The notes: generated by a model not told the origin, from the letters alone. A stretch of 64,000 nucleotides of DNA from Paenibacillus sp. FSL R5-0345 (GCF_000758585.1 NZ_CP009281.1:3782001-3846000), one strand, 5' to 3'. Numbered from the stretch's first letter, positions 8,816 to 18,241 are shown. Numbers and translations are program-made.

Positions 8816-9259
8816 ATGGACATGACCTCTTTGCTTTTGCTTGGACTTGCTGCGCTAGGTATTATAAGCAGTAATTCCCCTGTAACAATAGCAATGGTCG
8901 TCCTATTACTGCTAAGAGTTCTTGGGCTGCAGCAGACCTTCCCTTGGCTTGAAAAATATGGTTTAACCCTCGGGATTATCATTCTTACGATCGGGGTCAT
9001 GACACCTTTGGCCAGCGGAAAAATATCGCTACAAATGGTCGGTCAATCCTTCCTTCACTGGAAGTCACTTCTTGCAATTGCGATCGGTATTCTCGTCGCT
9101 TATCTTGGAGGGCGAGGAGCTATCCTTATGACCAACCAGCCCACAGTTGTTGCGGGTCTCCTGATCGGAACAGTGATAGGCGTTGCATTGTTCAAGGGTG
9201 TCCCTGTAGGACCGCTTATCGCAGCCGGTATATTATCGCTCTTGATTGGCAAAATGTAA
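8816..9259 (+). CDS. DUF441 family membrane protein (YtwI/YeaL-like)
   Basis: A small integral membrane protein with about four to five hydrophobic helices, matching the DUF441 family in length (147 residues) and in the segments [10 protein letters not shown] near the N-terminus and [14 protein letters not shown] near the C-terminus. Function is unknown. It begins one base after the ypdA stop and ends before a strong terminator, so it is the second gene of a two-gene operon. Confidence 0.85.
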   Translation: MDMTSLLLLGLAALGIISSNSPVTIAMVVLLLLRVLGLQQTFPWLEKYGLTLGIIILTIGVMTPLASGKISLQMVGQSFLHWKSLLAIAIGILVAYLGGRGAILMTNQPTVVAGLLIGTVIGVALFKGVPVGPLIAAGILSLLIGKM

Positions 9260-9285
9260 AAGGTGATCAACGATTGAACACAAAA

Positions 9286-9340
9286 GTAGAGCAGCGATTC
9301 TCCACTACGAGAGAATCGCTGCTCTACTTTCTTTTTATTC
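9286..9340. terminator. Bidirectional terminator between DUF441 and anti-sigma genes
   Basis: GTAGAGCAGCGATTCTC and GAGAATCGCTGCTCTAC make a perfect 17-bp stem (9286-9327) with an 8-nt loop and a TTTCTTTTTATT tail. It lies between two convergent genes. Confidence 0.85.
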
Positions 9341-10282
9341 AGCCTGAGAAATGGACTGTGGAATTTCCTGAGATGATCGTTTTTCTACAAACAATAAATC
9401 ACTAATACCATACTCTGTTTGTATTTTTTCCAGCTGGGCCAACGCCTCTGCTTCAGAATTGAAATAGCCAGCTTCCACTAGGAATAATCCCTTCTGATCC
9501 TTTAATACGCGCACGTCTTTTAACCCGAATAACATCTCTTCAGCCATGCCTTGACTCTCGCCAGAAGGCGCTGAGACCGTTCTAAGTGAATAGATAGAAG
9601 CTCCTTCCCCCACGTCACCCTTCTTATCCATCAATGTAATCGCCACCTGTGCCGGGTCCTTATATTCCTTTACCTCATAAGCAACTGGCTCTTTGAAGGT
9701 CACATTGAAACGTATCATCGAGTCATCCAATGTAATTAAAGGATAAGCATCTTGAACATACTTGCTTTCTTTTAATGTCTCAAGATCTTTAACAGCTGAG
9801 AAGTTCCTTGCCCCACTCACGGTTACGGTCATTGTATAAGGATTGTCAGTGAATTTTACGTTATAAGAGCTTGCAAGATCTTGTGTATTGTCCGAATTCG
9901 CGAAGTTTAAAATCATTTGATCACTGTTCTTCTGATGTTTCAACGAAATGAAATTAACATCTACTCCATCCTGAATCGTGCCGCCTCCTGCACTTCCATC
10001 CGTAAATTTCAAAACACTTACCAGCTTACCGAGCACTGGCACATCATTCATACTATCAGCGAAGGCTGGCACCGTATTTACGCCCACTGTAAAAGAAATA
10101 ATAACTGCTGCTGCAACTGACCCTGTCCATTTTAATCCATTCATTTTTATTCCTCTTTTCTGTTGTTTATGAAGTTTTCCTCTTTCAATACCTTTACGAG
10201 AGGCTTGTGATAGTTCTTCAGGGATTTCAATATCGTTGTATGCTTTCTGTAAACGTTCCATTTGATTATCCAAAGTACTCAC
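9335..10282 (-). CDS. Anti-sigma factor, RsiV/DUF4179-like
   Basis: A single-pass membrane protein that probably binds and holds inactive the adjacent ECF sigma factor. The N-terminal cytoplasmic part (about 1-48) begins with an RsiV-like stretch, QKAYNDIEIPEELSQASRKG. One membrane helix (about 52-75) is followed by an extracytoplasmic domain of about 230 residues. No zinc-binding HxxxCxxC motif is visible, so this is not the ZAS type. Its start overlaps the end of the sigma gene by 17 bp, the usual arrangement of a sigma/anti-sigma operon. Confidence 0.75.
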   Translation of the reverse strand: MSTLDNQMERLQKAYNDIEIPEELSQASRKGIERGKLHKQQKRGIKMNGLKWTGSVAAAVIISFTVGVNTVPAFADSMNDVPVLGKLVSVLKFTDGSAGGGTIQDGVDVNFISLKHQKNSDQMILNFANSDNTQDLASSYNVKFTDNPYTMTVTVSGARNFSAVKDLETLKESKYVQDAYPLITLDDSMIRFNVTFKEPVAYEVKEYKDPAQVAITLMDKKGDVGEGASIYSLRTVSAPSGESQGMAEEMLFGLKDVRVLKDQKGLFLVEAGYFNSEAEALAQLEKIQTEYGISDLLFVEKRSSQEIPQSISQAE

Positions 10283-10784
10283 TCCCCTTCATATTAATTT
10301 TTAATTTTCCTAATCCCCGATAGATGACGGTTTTCACTGAACTCTCTGGCATGTCTAATACCCCGGCAATTTCTTTTATGGGCAAGTCTTCAAAATATCT
10401 CATCACAATAATCATTCTTGATCTTTTATCAAGGACTCTTAACGCCTCCTGAAGATCAATGACATCCTCTATGGGTTCTGAAGCGTAGCTGCCTTCGGGA
10501 TTTTTCTCCATATACACGATTTTTTTAGATTTCCGGATAAAGTCTAAGGCACAATTGACGGCTATTTTTGTCAGCCAAGTTTTAAAATATTGAGGTTGCT
10601 GTAGTTTATGAACAGAGATATACGCTTTATAGACGGTCTCCTGCACAATCTCTAGCGCATCATCCTTATTCCTCACATAGGAGTATGCCATACGGTAAAG
10701 ACGCTCTTGCATCCCCTCTATCAATGCAGTAAAGCTGTCTTCATCACCCGCTATCGCCTTTTCCTCCAGCTCTGTTGTATTCAA
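10266..10784 (-). CDS. ECF-family RNA polymerase sigma factor
   Basis: An extracytoplasmic-function sigma-70 factor of the SigV/SigW kind. Region 2 contains RLYRMAYSYVRNKDDALEIVQETVYKAY and region 4 contains a helix-turn-helix, LPIKEIAGVLDMPESSVKTVIYRG. The start is taken as TTG (10784), nine bases after AAAGGT; an in-frame ATG at 10802 has no ribosome site. It is followed with overlap by its probable anti-sigma factor. A CGTC-type -10 element lies upstream (about 10825), which would fit autoregulation, but no clear -35 was found. Confidence 0.85.
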   Translation of the reverse strand: MNTTELEEKAIAGDEDSFTALIEGMQERLYRMAYSYVRNKDDALEIVQETVYKAYISVHKLQQPQYFKTWLTKIAVNCALDFIRKSKKIVYMEKNPEGSYASEPIEDVIDLQEALRVLDKRSRMIIVMRYFEDLPIKEIAGVLDMPESSVKTVIYRGLGKLKINMKGSEYFG

Positions 10785-10855
10785 GTTCTCACTACCTTTC
10801 ATGTTGCTTATATTTTTTAGACGCATGTGATATCCAAAAAGACTCAATAGAGTTT

Positions 10856-10888
10856 AAAAAAAGTGGCCCTCTCTCCCGAGAAGACCAC
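10856..10888 (-). terminator. Terminator of the ABC exporter gene
   Basis: On the minus strand GTGGTCTTCTC pairs with GAGAGGGCCAC, including two G-U pairs, around loop GGGA and is followed by seven T. It separates the ABC gene from the sigma gene. Confidence 0.8.
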
Positions 10889-10918
10889 CTAAGTAATTTA
10901 TTATAATGATATATCTTA

Positions 10919-12667
10919 TCATGTATCCAAATGCTGTACGTTAAACAATCTCGCATAACTCCCATCTATCCCCATTAGTTCTTCATGTGTACCACGCTCT
11001 GTGATTTCACCGTTCTCAAGTACTACGATCTGATCAGCATGTGTAATGGTAGACAGTCTATGCGCAACAATTAGTGTGGTCCGTTCCGACGAGAGGGATT
11101 GCAGCGCTTGTTGAATTAAATGCTCTGATTCCAGATCCAGCGCTGATGTAGCTTCGTCTAAGATGAGAACCTTCGGGTCTTTAAGAAACACCCTTGCAAT
11201 GGCCACCCGTTGCTTTTGCCCACCGGACAGCTTCACTCCACGTTCTCCCACTTCTGTGTCATAGCCTAGCGGCAGCTGCTCAATAAAATCATGCGCATTG
11301 GCAGCTTTTGCCGCCGAGAGGACTTCTTCCTCTGTTGCATTAGGATTACCAAACAAAATATTATCTCGTACAGATCCGCTAAATAAGAAATTATCTTGAA
11401 GCACCATCCCAACAGCTCTTCGCAAACTCTCTTGCGTCAAATCTTGTATATCCTGGCCATCCATCTTAAGGCTACCCTTGCTGATGTCATAGAATCGCGG
11501 GATCAAGCTGATGAGAGAGGACTTCCCACCACCACTCATTCCGACAAAAGCGACGGTCTGCCCAGGTTTGATACTTAAATTGATATCCTTCAGTACCCAA
11601 TCATTCTCTTCGTTGTATTTGAACCATACATTATGAAAATCAATTTCACCTCGTGCATTCGTGAGAGGTCTCGCTCCCGGTTTATCCACGATATCATAAG
11701 GCTCTTCCAGCAGCTCAAGCACCCGTTCAAGAGAAGCTGAAGCTTGTGTTAGCACTGTCGAAGAATTAATCAATCGCCGTAGCGGCGCATACATCCGGTC
11801 AAGATAGCCAAAGAAAGCAACAAAGGTTCCCACTGTCAAATTGCCGTGAATCACTTGATAACCGCCGTACCCGATGACTAGCAGTGGTGCAATATCCGTT
11901 AGTGTGTTGATAATCGCGAAGGTCATAGCATTCCAACGGGTTTGAGCCATCGCTTTTTTGAGAAAGTTACCGTTGATATCCTCGAACTGCTTCTGATCCA
12001 CTTTTTCCATGGTGAAGCTGCGAATGATCGATATGCCTTGAATCCGTTCATGAAGATAGCCTTGAATACCTGCCAGAGCTTGTGAACGGTCTTTGGTTAA
12101 CTTCTTAAGTCGTTTATATAGTTTGCTTACCGCAAAGGCGTAGAACGGAAGGACAGCGATAGATACTAGCGCCAGCACTGGATTCAAATAAAACATAAAA
12201 CCAAGCGCAAACACTAGCGTAAATAAATCCAGCCATACATTCATCATTCCGACTTCTACTAAATTTTTGGTCTGTTCCACATCATTTATAAATCTTGAAA
12301 TCGCTTCTCCCACTTTTGTATTCTGATAATACCGGAGTGATAATCGCTGTAAGTGACTGTATAGCTTATTCCGCATGTCGAACAATACCTTGCTTGTAAT
12401 CAGCTGAGCAAAATACTGACGGTAATACTCCACCGGTCCTCTCACGATTACAAATAGAACAAATGCGCCTCCGAGGATGAGCATCAATTGGGATACCCGC
12501 TCTTCGACGCTCATGGCAGGGTTCATCAGCAGGTCATCGACTACATATTTCAGAATCATTGGCAGTGTTAATGGAATGCTGAACTTGATCATACCTATAA
12601 ATAGCGTAAACACAATCAATTTCATGTAAGGACGTACGAAAGTAAAATATGATTTCCATTGCTTCAC
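10919..12667 (-). CDS. ABC exporter half-transporter (YwjA/MsbA-like)
   Basis: A homodimeric-type exporter with six membrane helices (about 15-310) fused to an ATPase domain. The nucleotide-binding motifs are canonical: Walker A GMSGGGKSS (about 375), Q-loop LQDNFLF, signature LSGGQKQR (about 478), Walker B with catalytic Glu in LILDEATSALD (about 502) and H-loop AHRLST. The domain order and 582-residue length fit the lipid/drug exporter family including Bacillus YwjA. No partner gene is adjacent, which favours a homodimer. The substrate cannot be deduced. Confidence 0.85.
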   Translation of the reverse strand: MKQWKSYFTFVRPYMKLIVFTLFIGMIKFSIPLTLPMILKYVVDDLLMNPAMSVEERVSQLMLILGGAFVLFVIVRGPVEYYRQYFAQLITSKVLFDMRNKLYSHLQRLSLRYYQNTKVGEAISRFINDVEQTKNLVEVGMMNVWLDLFTLVFALGFMFYLNPVLALVSIAVLPFYAFAVSKLYKRLKKLTKDRSQALAGIQGYLHERIQGISIIRSFTMEKVDQKQFEDINGNFLKKAMAQTRWNAMTFAIINTLTDIAPLLVIGYGGYQVIHGNLTVGTFVAFFGYLDRMYAPLRRLINSSTVLTQASASLERVLELLEEPYDIVDKPGARPLTNARGEIDFHNVWFKYNEENDWVLKDINLSIKPGQTVAFVGMSGGGKSSLISLIPRFYDISKGSLKMDGQDIQDLTQESLRRAVGMVLQDNFLFSGSVRDNILFGNPNATEEEVLSAAKAANAHDFIEQLPLGYDTEVGERGVKLSGGQKQRVAIARVFLKDPKVLILDEATSALDLESEHLIQQALQSLSSERTTLIVAHRLSTITHADQIVVLENGEITERGTHEELMGIDGSYARLFNVQHLDT

Positions 12668-12792
12668 AGGAATATTCTGTCCTTTCTCTTTACTGAGTTG
12701 CTTAAGTACAGTTGACTTTTGCGCTCTACAGTGTTTTTATATTTTTAAGTCCATAAGTACGATAGCAGTACCCGAACTTCAGGAGGATAAAG

Positions 12793-13308
12793 ATGTCTAG
12801 ACAATTTGTGACGGAAGCCGTCATGATGGCGATTTACGGCCAGCTTCTCATATCGAGCAGCCCTGTAGAATATATAGTGCCTTATACGACCGTAATGGAA
12901 TTATACGAACTGCGGGACAGTGATGATCCGTTAATGAACCGTCCAGATGATGACAAGCATGTCAAACTCAAAATTGGTGAGCTCATAGCCTATTTCGAAG
13001 AGCCGCTTAATGCTAAAAAAATCAACCGTTGTCTGGCCGTTCCTTGGGCAAAAAGCTCTGGAATTCTTCTCGGTGGACAATCAAAAATCACCATCATTAA
13101 CAGCATGGATACCGCAGTCTATGGAGAAACGTTCGATCCAATCGAAACAGAGCTGCTATTGTCCTCTCAACGTGAGAAGGTGCCTATTCTTACTGACCAA
13201 TTCGAGCTGATTCAACGCATTATTGAAGGTGGAGTCCCGGTTCAAGTATACGACATTGACGATTTTGATTTTGCTATGGAGGAAGAAACGTTCCGCAATT
13301 CGCACTGA
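12793..13308 (+). CDS. Hypothetical protein, 171 aa
   Basis: A soluble protein I do not recognise. AGGAGG lies eight bases before ATG. The sequence appears to have an N-terminal helical part, a beta-rich centre (KIGELIAYFEEP, LGGQSKITIINSMD) and an acidic tail (YDIDDFDFAMEEE). It is a single gene, divergent from the ABC exporter, with a terminator right after the stop. Confidence 0.7.
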   Translation: MSRQFVTEAVMMAIYGQLLISSSPVEYIVPYTTVMELYELRDSDDPLMNRPDDDKHVKLKIGELIAYFEEPLNAKKINRCLAVPWAKSSGILLGGQSKITIINSMDTAVYGETFDPIETELLLSSQREKVPILTDQFELIQRIIEGGVPVQVYDIDDFDFAMEEETFRNSH

Positions 13309-13326
13309 TTATATCAACGTAGAAAA

Positions 13327-13355
13327 AGCCCCTGCCTTTTGGCAAGGGCTTTTCA
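13327..13355. terminator. Bidirectional terminator
   Basis: AGCCCCTGCC and GGCAAGGGCT pair with one mismatch around TTTT, flanked by A and T runs on both sides; it lies between convergent genes. Confidence 0.75.
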
Positions 13356-13384
13356 TCATTAGTTAATAAACAAAATTAAGTCAG

Positions 13385-13702
13385 TTAAATCTGTACACTA
13401 TCAGGCACTGACTTGGCTTCATACTTATATTCAATGTCATCCTCTGCCTCAGAATACACAATAGTTAAACCATAACCTTCCATATACCATAAGTCCTGCT
13501 CCTCCATGTAGAACACAATACCCTCTTGTTCAACTTGAATAGCCGGACGTCCAGGCGCCTCTGTTGCGATACCCAGTGAGAAGCCAGGGTGAAGTCCGCC
13601 TCCCGAGCTATAACGGGGAAATAAACGAATATAGTCTCCATTGTTAAGATCCAGTTCTCTTTTAAACCAAGCTGCCGCTGCTTGACTAATTTCCATGTTC
13701 AT
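13385..13702 (-). CDS. HesB-like (YneR-type) protein without cysteines
   Basis: A HesB/IscA-fold protein of 105 residues. The YSSGGGLHPGFSLGI segment (about 30-45) and the C-terminal beta-strands fit the YneR branch. The three cysteines that bind iron-sulfur clusters in true IscA/SufA proteins are absent; no cysteine occurs in the whole protein. A role in cluster assembly is therefore unlikely. AAGGAG lies nine bases before the first ATG. Confidence 0.8.
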   Translation of the reverse strand: MNMEISQAAAAWFKRELDLNNGDYIRLFPRYSSGGGLHPGFSLGIATEAPGRPAIQVEQEGIVFYMEEQDLWYMEGYGLTIVYSEAEDDIEYKYEAKSVPDSVQI

Positions 13703-13803
13703 CTCTCTCAGCTCCTTTGTATAGTCTATATCATACTGAAAATGAATCGATATTCAAATACCTTTATACAATTAATGTTTTCCCAAGCTCCTCAAAAATT
13801 AGT

Positions 13804-13833
13804 TTGACAACTTTGCGAAGCGAGTGATAAACT
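13804..13833 (+). promoter_or_regulatory. Sigma-A type promoter of the bmr-like leader
   Basis: TTGACA (13804-13809) and TAAACT (13828-13833) are separated by 18 bp, about 70 bp before the leader peptide start. Confidence 0.55.
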
Positions 13834-13903
13834 CTGAACATAACTAACGGTCTACTAGTTATTACCAGTAGTTATTATTAAATCATTGAAAGGGGTGAGC
13901 GCG

Positions 13904-13996
13904 GTGTTTACGAAGTTACAGCCATATCATATCACTATTGTTGGAATTTCCAATCAACCGAATACCGAAGCAGCCCAAGTGGTGAAACCATCCTGA
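13904..13996 (+). CDS. Leader peptide of the ABC exporter operon (BmrB-like role)
   Basis: A 30-residue frame starting GTG and reading MFTKLQPYHITIVGIS at its N-terminus. AAAGGGGTGAG lies just upstream as ribosome site. It precedes a terminator/antiterminator region and the two exporter genes, the same order as bmrB-bmrC-bmrD in Bacillus subtilis, where translation of the leader controls read-through. The peptide itself is shorter than BmrB and I claim similarity of position and role, not of sequence. Confidence 0.6.
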   Translation: MFTKLQPYHITIVGISNQPNTEAAQVVKPS

Positions 13997-14049
13997 AGTT
14001 CCCTGCGAGTGTAATTGATCGTATAACTTTAGTTTTTGAAGGTCTCTCA

Positions 14050-14133
14050 CATGCCTGGTGCTGTATAGCACCGTGCGCATGATAGCTGTAAATTACAGGC
14101 ATATCGTCCGTTTTCGGATGATATGCCTTTTTT
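14050..14133 (+). promoter_or_regulatory. Three-state transcription attenuator upstream of the exporter
   Basis: A terminator (GGCATATCGTCCG 14098-14110, CGGATGATATGCC 14115-14127, then six T) can be replaced by an antiterminator pairing ATGCCTG (14051-14057) with CAGGCAT (14096-14102). A third pairing, CATGC (14050-14054) with GCATG (14077-14081) enclosing the GGTGCT/AGCACC hairpin, would in turn block the antiterminator. The pairings are mutually exclusive, as expected of a ribosome-controlled attenuator. Confidence 0.7.
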
Positions 14134-14250
14134 GTCGGTTGTCATCTTTAAAGGACGGCACCGTCGTTTTTTTCTTGGCTGTAGAGATAACCACTTGTGC
14201 TTTTTTTCAACGTCACAGCTATTACTTCAACTCGAAAGGAAGGGATTTAC

Positions 14251-15999
14251 TTGTTCTCCGTTCTCCGCAATCTTGGCTGGTTCTTTCGCCGAGAAAAAAA
14301 GCGTTACCTGATTGGCCTGATCTTACTAATTGGTGTTGGTGTTCTTGAATTACTCCCCCCACGCCTACTAGGCAATGCCATTGACGACATAGTACGCGGT
14401 TCGATAACTACAGCATCATTAGCCAAATATATCGGCATGATCCTCCTTTTGCTGCTAGTCATTTATTGGATTACCTACATATGGATGCACAAATTATTCG
14501 GAGGCTCCAACCTCGTAGAGCGCCTGCTGCGCTCGAGATTTATGAATCATTTGATGACCATGACCCCATCGTTTTTCGAACGCAATAGAACCGGCGACCT
14601 GATGGCCCGGGCAACCAACGATATCAGAGCTGTCTCAGCTACCGTTGGATTTGGGATGCTCACACTGGTGGATTCTACGATCTACCTCACAGTCGTATTG
14701 TTCGCAATGGGTTTTCTTGTCAGCTGGAAGCTGACTCTTGCAGCAGTATTGCCATTACCATTAATTGCAATAGCTATGATTTTTTATGGTAAGGCTATCC
14801 ATGATCGCTACAGTTTAGCACAAGATGCATTCGGGGATATGAATGATCAGGTTCTCGAATCTGTCTCAGGTGTTCGAGTTATCCGAGCTTATGTACAAGA
14901 AAGACTCGATGAGAAACGTTTCTCAGATATTACTGAAGATGTATACAACAAGAACATGGCTGTCGCCCGTGTCGATGCCTTCTTCGAACCGACGATTCGG
15001 TTCTGCGTAGGGCTCAGCTACATTATCGGTCTTACCTATGGGATTTATCTTGTGTTCCGAAATCAGATCACGCTAGGTGATCTTGTCTCCTTCAATATGT
15101 ACCTCGGGATGATTGTGTGGCCGATGTTCGCCATTGGAGAGCTAATTAACATCATGCAACGTGGTGGTGCCTCTCTCGAACGTATTGATGAGACCCTAAA
15201 CTCCAAAGCGGATGTTCAGAGTGCTGCACAACCGGTTCATGTTGCCAATCCTACCCGAATTGAACTAAACGATGTGACATTCCGTTATCCCTCATCGACG
15301 ATTGACAATCTAACCAATGTCAGTCTGACCTTGAACCAAGGGCAAACACTAGGTGTAGTCGGTCGTACGGGAAGCGGTAAATCAACGCTCCTCAAACAGC
15401 TGCTTCGTGAATATCCGACAGGTAATGGTGAAATCCTCATCTCTGGAGTTCCGATTCAACAGATTTCATTGGATCAGCTACACAGCTGGATGGGTTATGT
15501 TCCTCAAGAGCAGATCCTTTTCTCCAAATCAGTACGTCAGAATATTCAATTTGGTCTAGACAACGCGGATGACGATACGATCATGAAAGCTATCACAGCT
15601 GCCGCCTTCCAAAATGACTTAGGAACATTATCCGATGGTTTAGATACATTGGTGGGTGAACGTGGAGTATCCTTATCCGGTGGACAAAAGCAACGTGTAT
15701 CCTTATCCAGAGCCTTTATCGCAAATCCAGATGTTCTGATTCTTGACGATGCCTTATCCGCTGTTGACGCTCGTACCGAAGCTCAGATTATCGAGAACAT
15801 CCGACAAGAGCGTGCAGGAAAGACTACATTAATCTCTACGCACCGCCTCTCAGCTGTTCAACATGCCGACATTATCGTCGTACTGGATAACGGACATATC
15901 GTGGAACGTGGCACGCACCAAGAGCTGCTGGATATGAATGGTTGGTATCGTGAGCAGTATGACCGGCAGCAAGTAGAGAATAATTTATCGAATGATTAA
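14251..15999 (+). CDS. bmrC: Heterodimeric multidrug ABC exporter, BmrC-like subunit
   Basis: A half-transporter with six membrane helices and an ATPase domain. Walker A is GRTGSGKST (about 376) and the signature LSGGQKQR is canonical, but the residue after Walker B is Asp instead of Glu (LILDDALSAVD). This degenerate catalytic position is the mark of BmrC-type subunits in asymmetric ABC heterodimers. The start is TTG with AAAGGAAGG upstream, giving 582 residues, close to BmrC. It is followed 47 bp later by the BmrD-like partner and preceded by an attenuator. Confidence 0.85.
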   Translation: MFSVLRNLGWFFRREKKRYLIGLILLIGVGVLELLPPRLLGNAIDDIVRGSITTASLAKYIGMILLLLLVIYWITYIWMHKLFGGSNLVERLLRSRFMNHLMTMTPSFFERNRTGDLMARATNDIRAVSATVGFGMLTLVDSTIYLTVVLFAMGFLVSWKLTLAAVLPLPLIAIAMIFYGKAIHDRYSLAQDAFGDMNDQVLESVSGVRVIRAYVQERLDEKRFSDITEDVYNKNMAVARVDAFFEPTIRFCVGLSYIIGLTYGIYLVFRNQITLGDLVSFNMYLGMIVWPMFAIGELINIMQRGGASLERIDETLNSKADVQSAAQPVHVANPTRIELNDVTFRYPSSTIDNLTNVSLTLNQGQTLGVVGRTGSGKSTLLKQLLREYPTGNGEILISGVPIQQISLDQLHSWMGYVPQEQILFSKSVRQNIQFGLDNADDDTIMKAITAAAFQNDLGTLSDGLDTLVGERGVSLSGGQKQRVSLSRAFIANPDVLILDDALSAVDARTEAQIIENIRQERAGKTTLISTHRLSAVQHADIIVVLDNGHIVERGTHQELLDMNGWYREQYDRQQVENNLSND

Positions 16000-16046
16000 A
16001 AGACATACTAGCTATGATTATGCAAAACATTTAGGAGGTGTCACCG

Positions 16047-18134
16047 TTGACAAAGAGTACAGGCAAACGCCTGCTTGAATACGCATTGACTGCGAAAAAA
16101 ACCTTTATCGCAGCTCTTCTGCTCCTTTCCATCGGGGTAGCGGCGGAACTGGCAGGCCCATTTATCGCCAAAAGTATGATTGACAATCATATGTTGGCCA
16201 TCGAAAAGCCTTATTTTAGTACTACGTCTCCAGATGAGGCGGTTCAGTATAACAACACTTATTACAAACGCGGAGACCGTTTTGAACCCGGGGAAGCTAA
16301 GGGTCAAGAAATTCGCATTCTGCAAGAGGGAAGAACCTTTTACTTTATTAATGAAGCTGTAACACAGCCTGATGGTGAGCGAAAGTTCAGCAATGGTGAA
16401 ATGCATATCACGCGCGGTGAAGATGAAGCCATCTATCCTGCGGTTAAACTATCAGCAGATGAGCTGTTCGATTTTTACAAACCTGAGCTTCCAGGAATTT
16501 ATCAGCTGGTCGGTTTGTACGCTATCTTCCTAGTCATCTCGGTCTTTGCCGAATTCGGCAAGACTTATTGGCTGCAATCTTCGGCGAATCAGGTAATCCG
16601 AAAGCTGCGAACCGATGTGTATGCGCATATTCAGCGACTTCCGGTTTACTTTTTTGACAACCTGCCAGCAGGTAAGGTAGTGTCACGTGTTACTAATGAT
16701 ACCGAGGCGATTAAGGATCTCTTTATTGCGGTTCTCTCCAATTTCAGTACCGGTATTATTAATATTACTGGCGTATACATCGCCTTGTTCTTGCTTGACG
16801 TTCGACTAGGTCTGATCAGCTTGTTCATCATCCCGATTCTTATTCTTTGGATCGTGCTTTATCGTAAAATCGCAACAAAATACAATACGATCATCCGCTC
16901 ACGCCTGAGTGAGATCAACGCTATCATTAATGAATCGATTCAAGGAATGTCCATCGTTCGCATATTCCGCCGTCAAAAGCAGCTTGGTGAAGAATTTGAG
17001 AATCTGAACGATGACTACTTGAAATATCAGAATAAAATGTTGAATCTGAATGCCTTTACCTCCCACAACCTGGTGAACTCTCTACGCAGTCTCTCTTTTG
17101 TGATGGTGCTTTGGTATTTCGGACATGGCAGTATTACGGGTTCTACATTTGTATCTTTAGGTGTGCTGTACGCCTTCGTCGATGTGCTTGGACGTTTGTT
17201 CCAACCGATTACGGGTATGGTGAATCAACTCGCAAACCTCGACACTTCTATGGTATCTGCGGGTCGTGTCTTTACACTTATGGATGAGCCCGGGGAGAAT
17301 GTTACCGATGGTTCCATGCCGCGTTATAAAGGAAAAGTGGAGTTTAAGAATGTATCTTTTGCCTACAAAAAAGACTTCGTCCTTCGCGATATTTCCTTTG
17401 AAGCACGCCCGGGAGAAACTGTTGCTCTAGTAGGTCACACCGGATCTGGTAAAAGCTCGATTATCAACTTGTTATTCCGGTTCTATGATCCGCAAAAAGG
17501 GGAAATCACGATTGATGGCCAGAAGGTTACGGATATTCCGAAACAGTGGCTGCGCAATCACATGGGGATTGTTCTTCAAGACCCTTACCTCTTCACTGGT
17601 ACCATTGCTTCCAATGTCAGCCTAGGAGATGAACGAATCTCACGCGAACGGGTAGAACGGGCTTTACGGGAAGTCGGAGCTGATAAATTGTTAGCTCACC
17701 TTCCTCAAGGTTTTGATGAACCCGTTATTGAAAAAGGGAGTACCTTATCCGCAGGACAGCGGCAATTAATTTCTTTTGCCAGAGCGCTCTCCTTCGACCC
17801 AGCTATTCTAATTCTTGATGAAGCCACCTCCAATATCGATACGGAGACAGAAAGCGTTATTCAAGATGCACTAGAAGTTCTTAAAAAAGGTCGCACCACA
17901 TTCATCATCGCACACCGTCTATCGACCATTCGCAGTGCAGATCAGATTCTTGTTCTGCATCACGGAGAGATTGTCGAACGGGGTAGCCACGATGAGCTAA
18001 TGGCACTCGGCGGTAGATACTTCCGAATGTACCAGCTACAAGTAGGTGCTGGTTCTAACAGTATAGACAATAATAATGGTGCACCCTCAAGACCTTCATT
18101 AGGTAGCTTGCAACCATCGTTAGAGAAAATGTAA
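16047..18134 (+). CDS. bmrD: Heterodimeric multidrug ABC exporter, BmrD-like subunit
   Basis: The larger partner (695 residues). Between the first two membrane helices it carries an extra hydrophilic domain (about residues 45-135), as known for the extracellular domain of BmrD. Walker A is GHTGSGKSS, Walker B keeps the catalytic Glu (LILDEATSNID), and the signature is altered to LSAGQRQL. It thus complements the defects of the BmrC-like subunit, leaving one working ATPase site. The start is TTG, six bases after TAGGAGGTG. A terminator follows. Confidence 0.87.
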   Translation: MTKSTGKRLLEYALTAKKTFIAALLLLSIGVAAELAGPFIAKSMIDNHMLAIEKPYFSTTSPDEAVQYNNTYYKRGDRFEPGEAKGQEIRILQEGRTFYFINEAVTQPDGERKFSNGEMHITRGEDEAIYPAVKLSADELFDFYKPELPGIYQLVGLYAIFLVISVFAEFGKTYWLQSSANQVIRKLRTDVYAHIQRLPVYFFDNLPAGKVVSRVTNDTEAIKDLFIAVLSNFSTGIINITGVYIALFLLDVRLGLISLFIIPILILWIVLYRKIATKYNTIIRSRLSEINAIINESIQGMSIVRIFRRQKQLGEEFENLNDDYLKYQNKMLNLNAFTSHNLVNSLRSLSFVMVLWYFGHGSITGSTFVSLGVLYAFVDVLGRLFQPITGMVNQLANLDTSMVSAGRVFTLMDEPGENVTDGSMPRYKGKVEFKNVSFAYKKDFVLRDISFEARPGETVALVGHTGSGKSSIINLLFRFYDPQKGEITIDGQKVTDIPKQWLRNHMGIVLQDPYLFTGTIASNVSLGDERISRERVERALREVGADKLLAHLPQGFDEPVIEKGSTLSAGQRQLISFARALSFDPAILILDEATSNIDTETESVIQDALEVLKKGRTTFIIAHRLSTIRSADQILVLHHGEIVERGSHDELMALGGRYFRMYQLQVGAGSNSIDNNNGAPSRPSLGSLQPSLEKM

Positions 18135-18140
18135 AATATG

Positions 18141-18174
18141 CCCTGAGTCACATCCAGTGATTCAGGGTTTTTAT
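18141..18174 (+). terminator. Terminator of the bmrCD-like operon
   Basis: CCCTGAGTCAC (18141-18151) and GTGATTCAGGG (18157-18167) pair with one G-U around ATCCA and are followed by TTTTTA. Confidence 0.8.
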
Positions 18175-18241
18175 ATACTTGATATTAGAACATTTGTTCT
18201 GTAAAATGAAAAATAATACATAAAGGTCAAGGGGGCATTTG

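Noticed and set aside
14058..14348. Plus-strand frame spanning the attenuator
   Set aside because: It crosses the terminator hairpin and overlaps the start of bmrC in another frame; RNA structure explains the sequence better.
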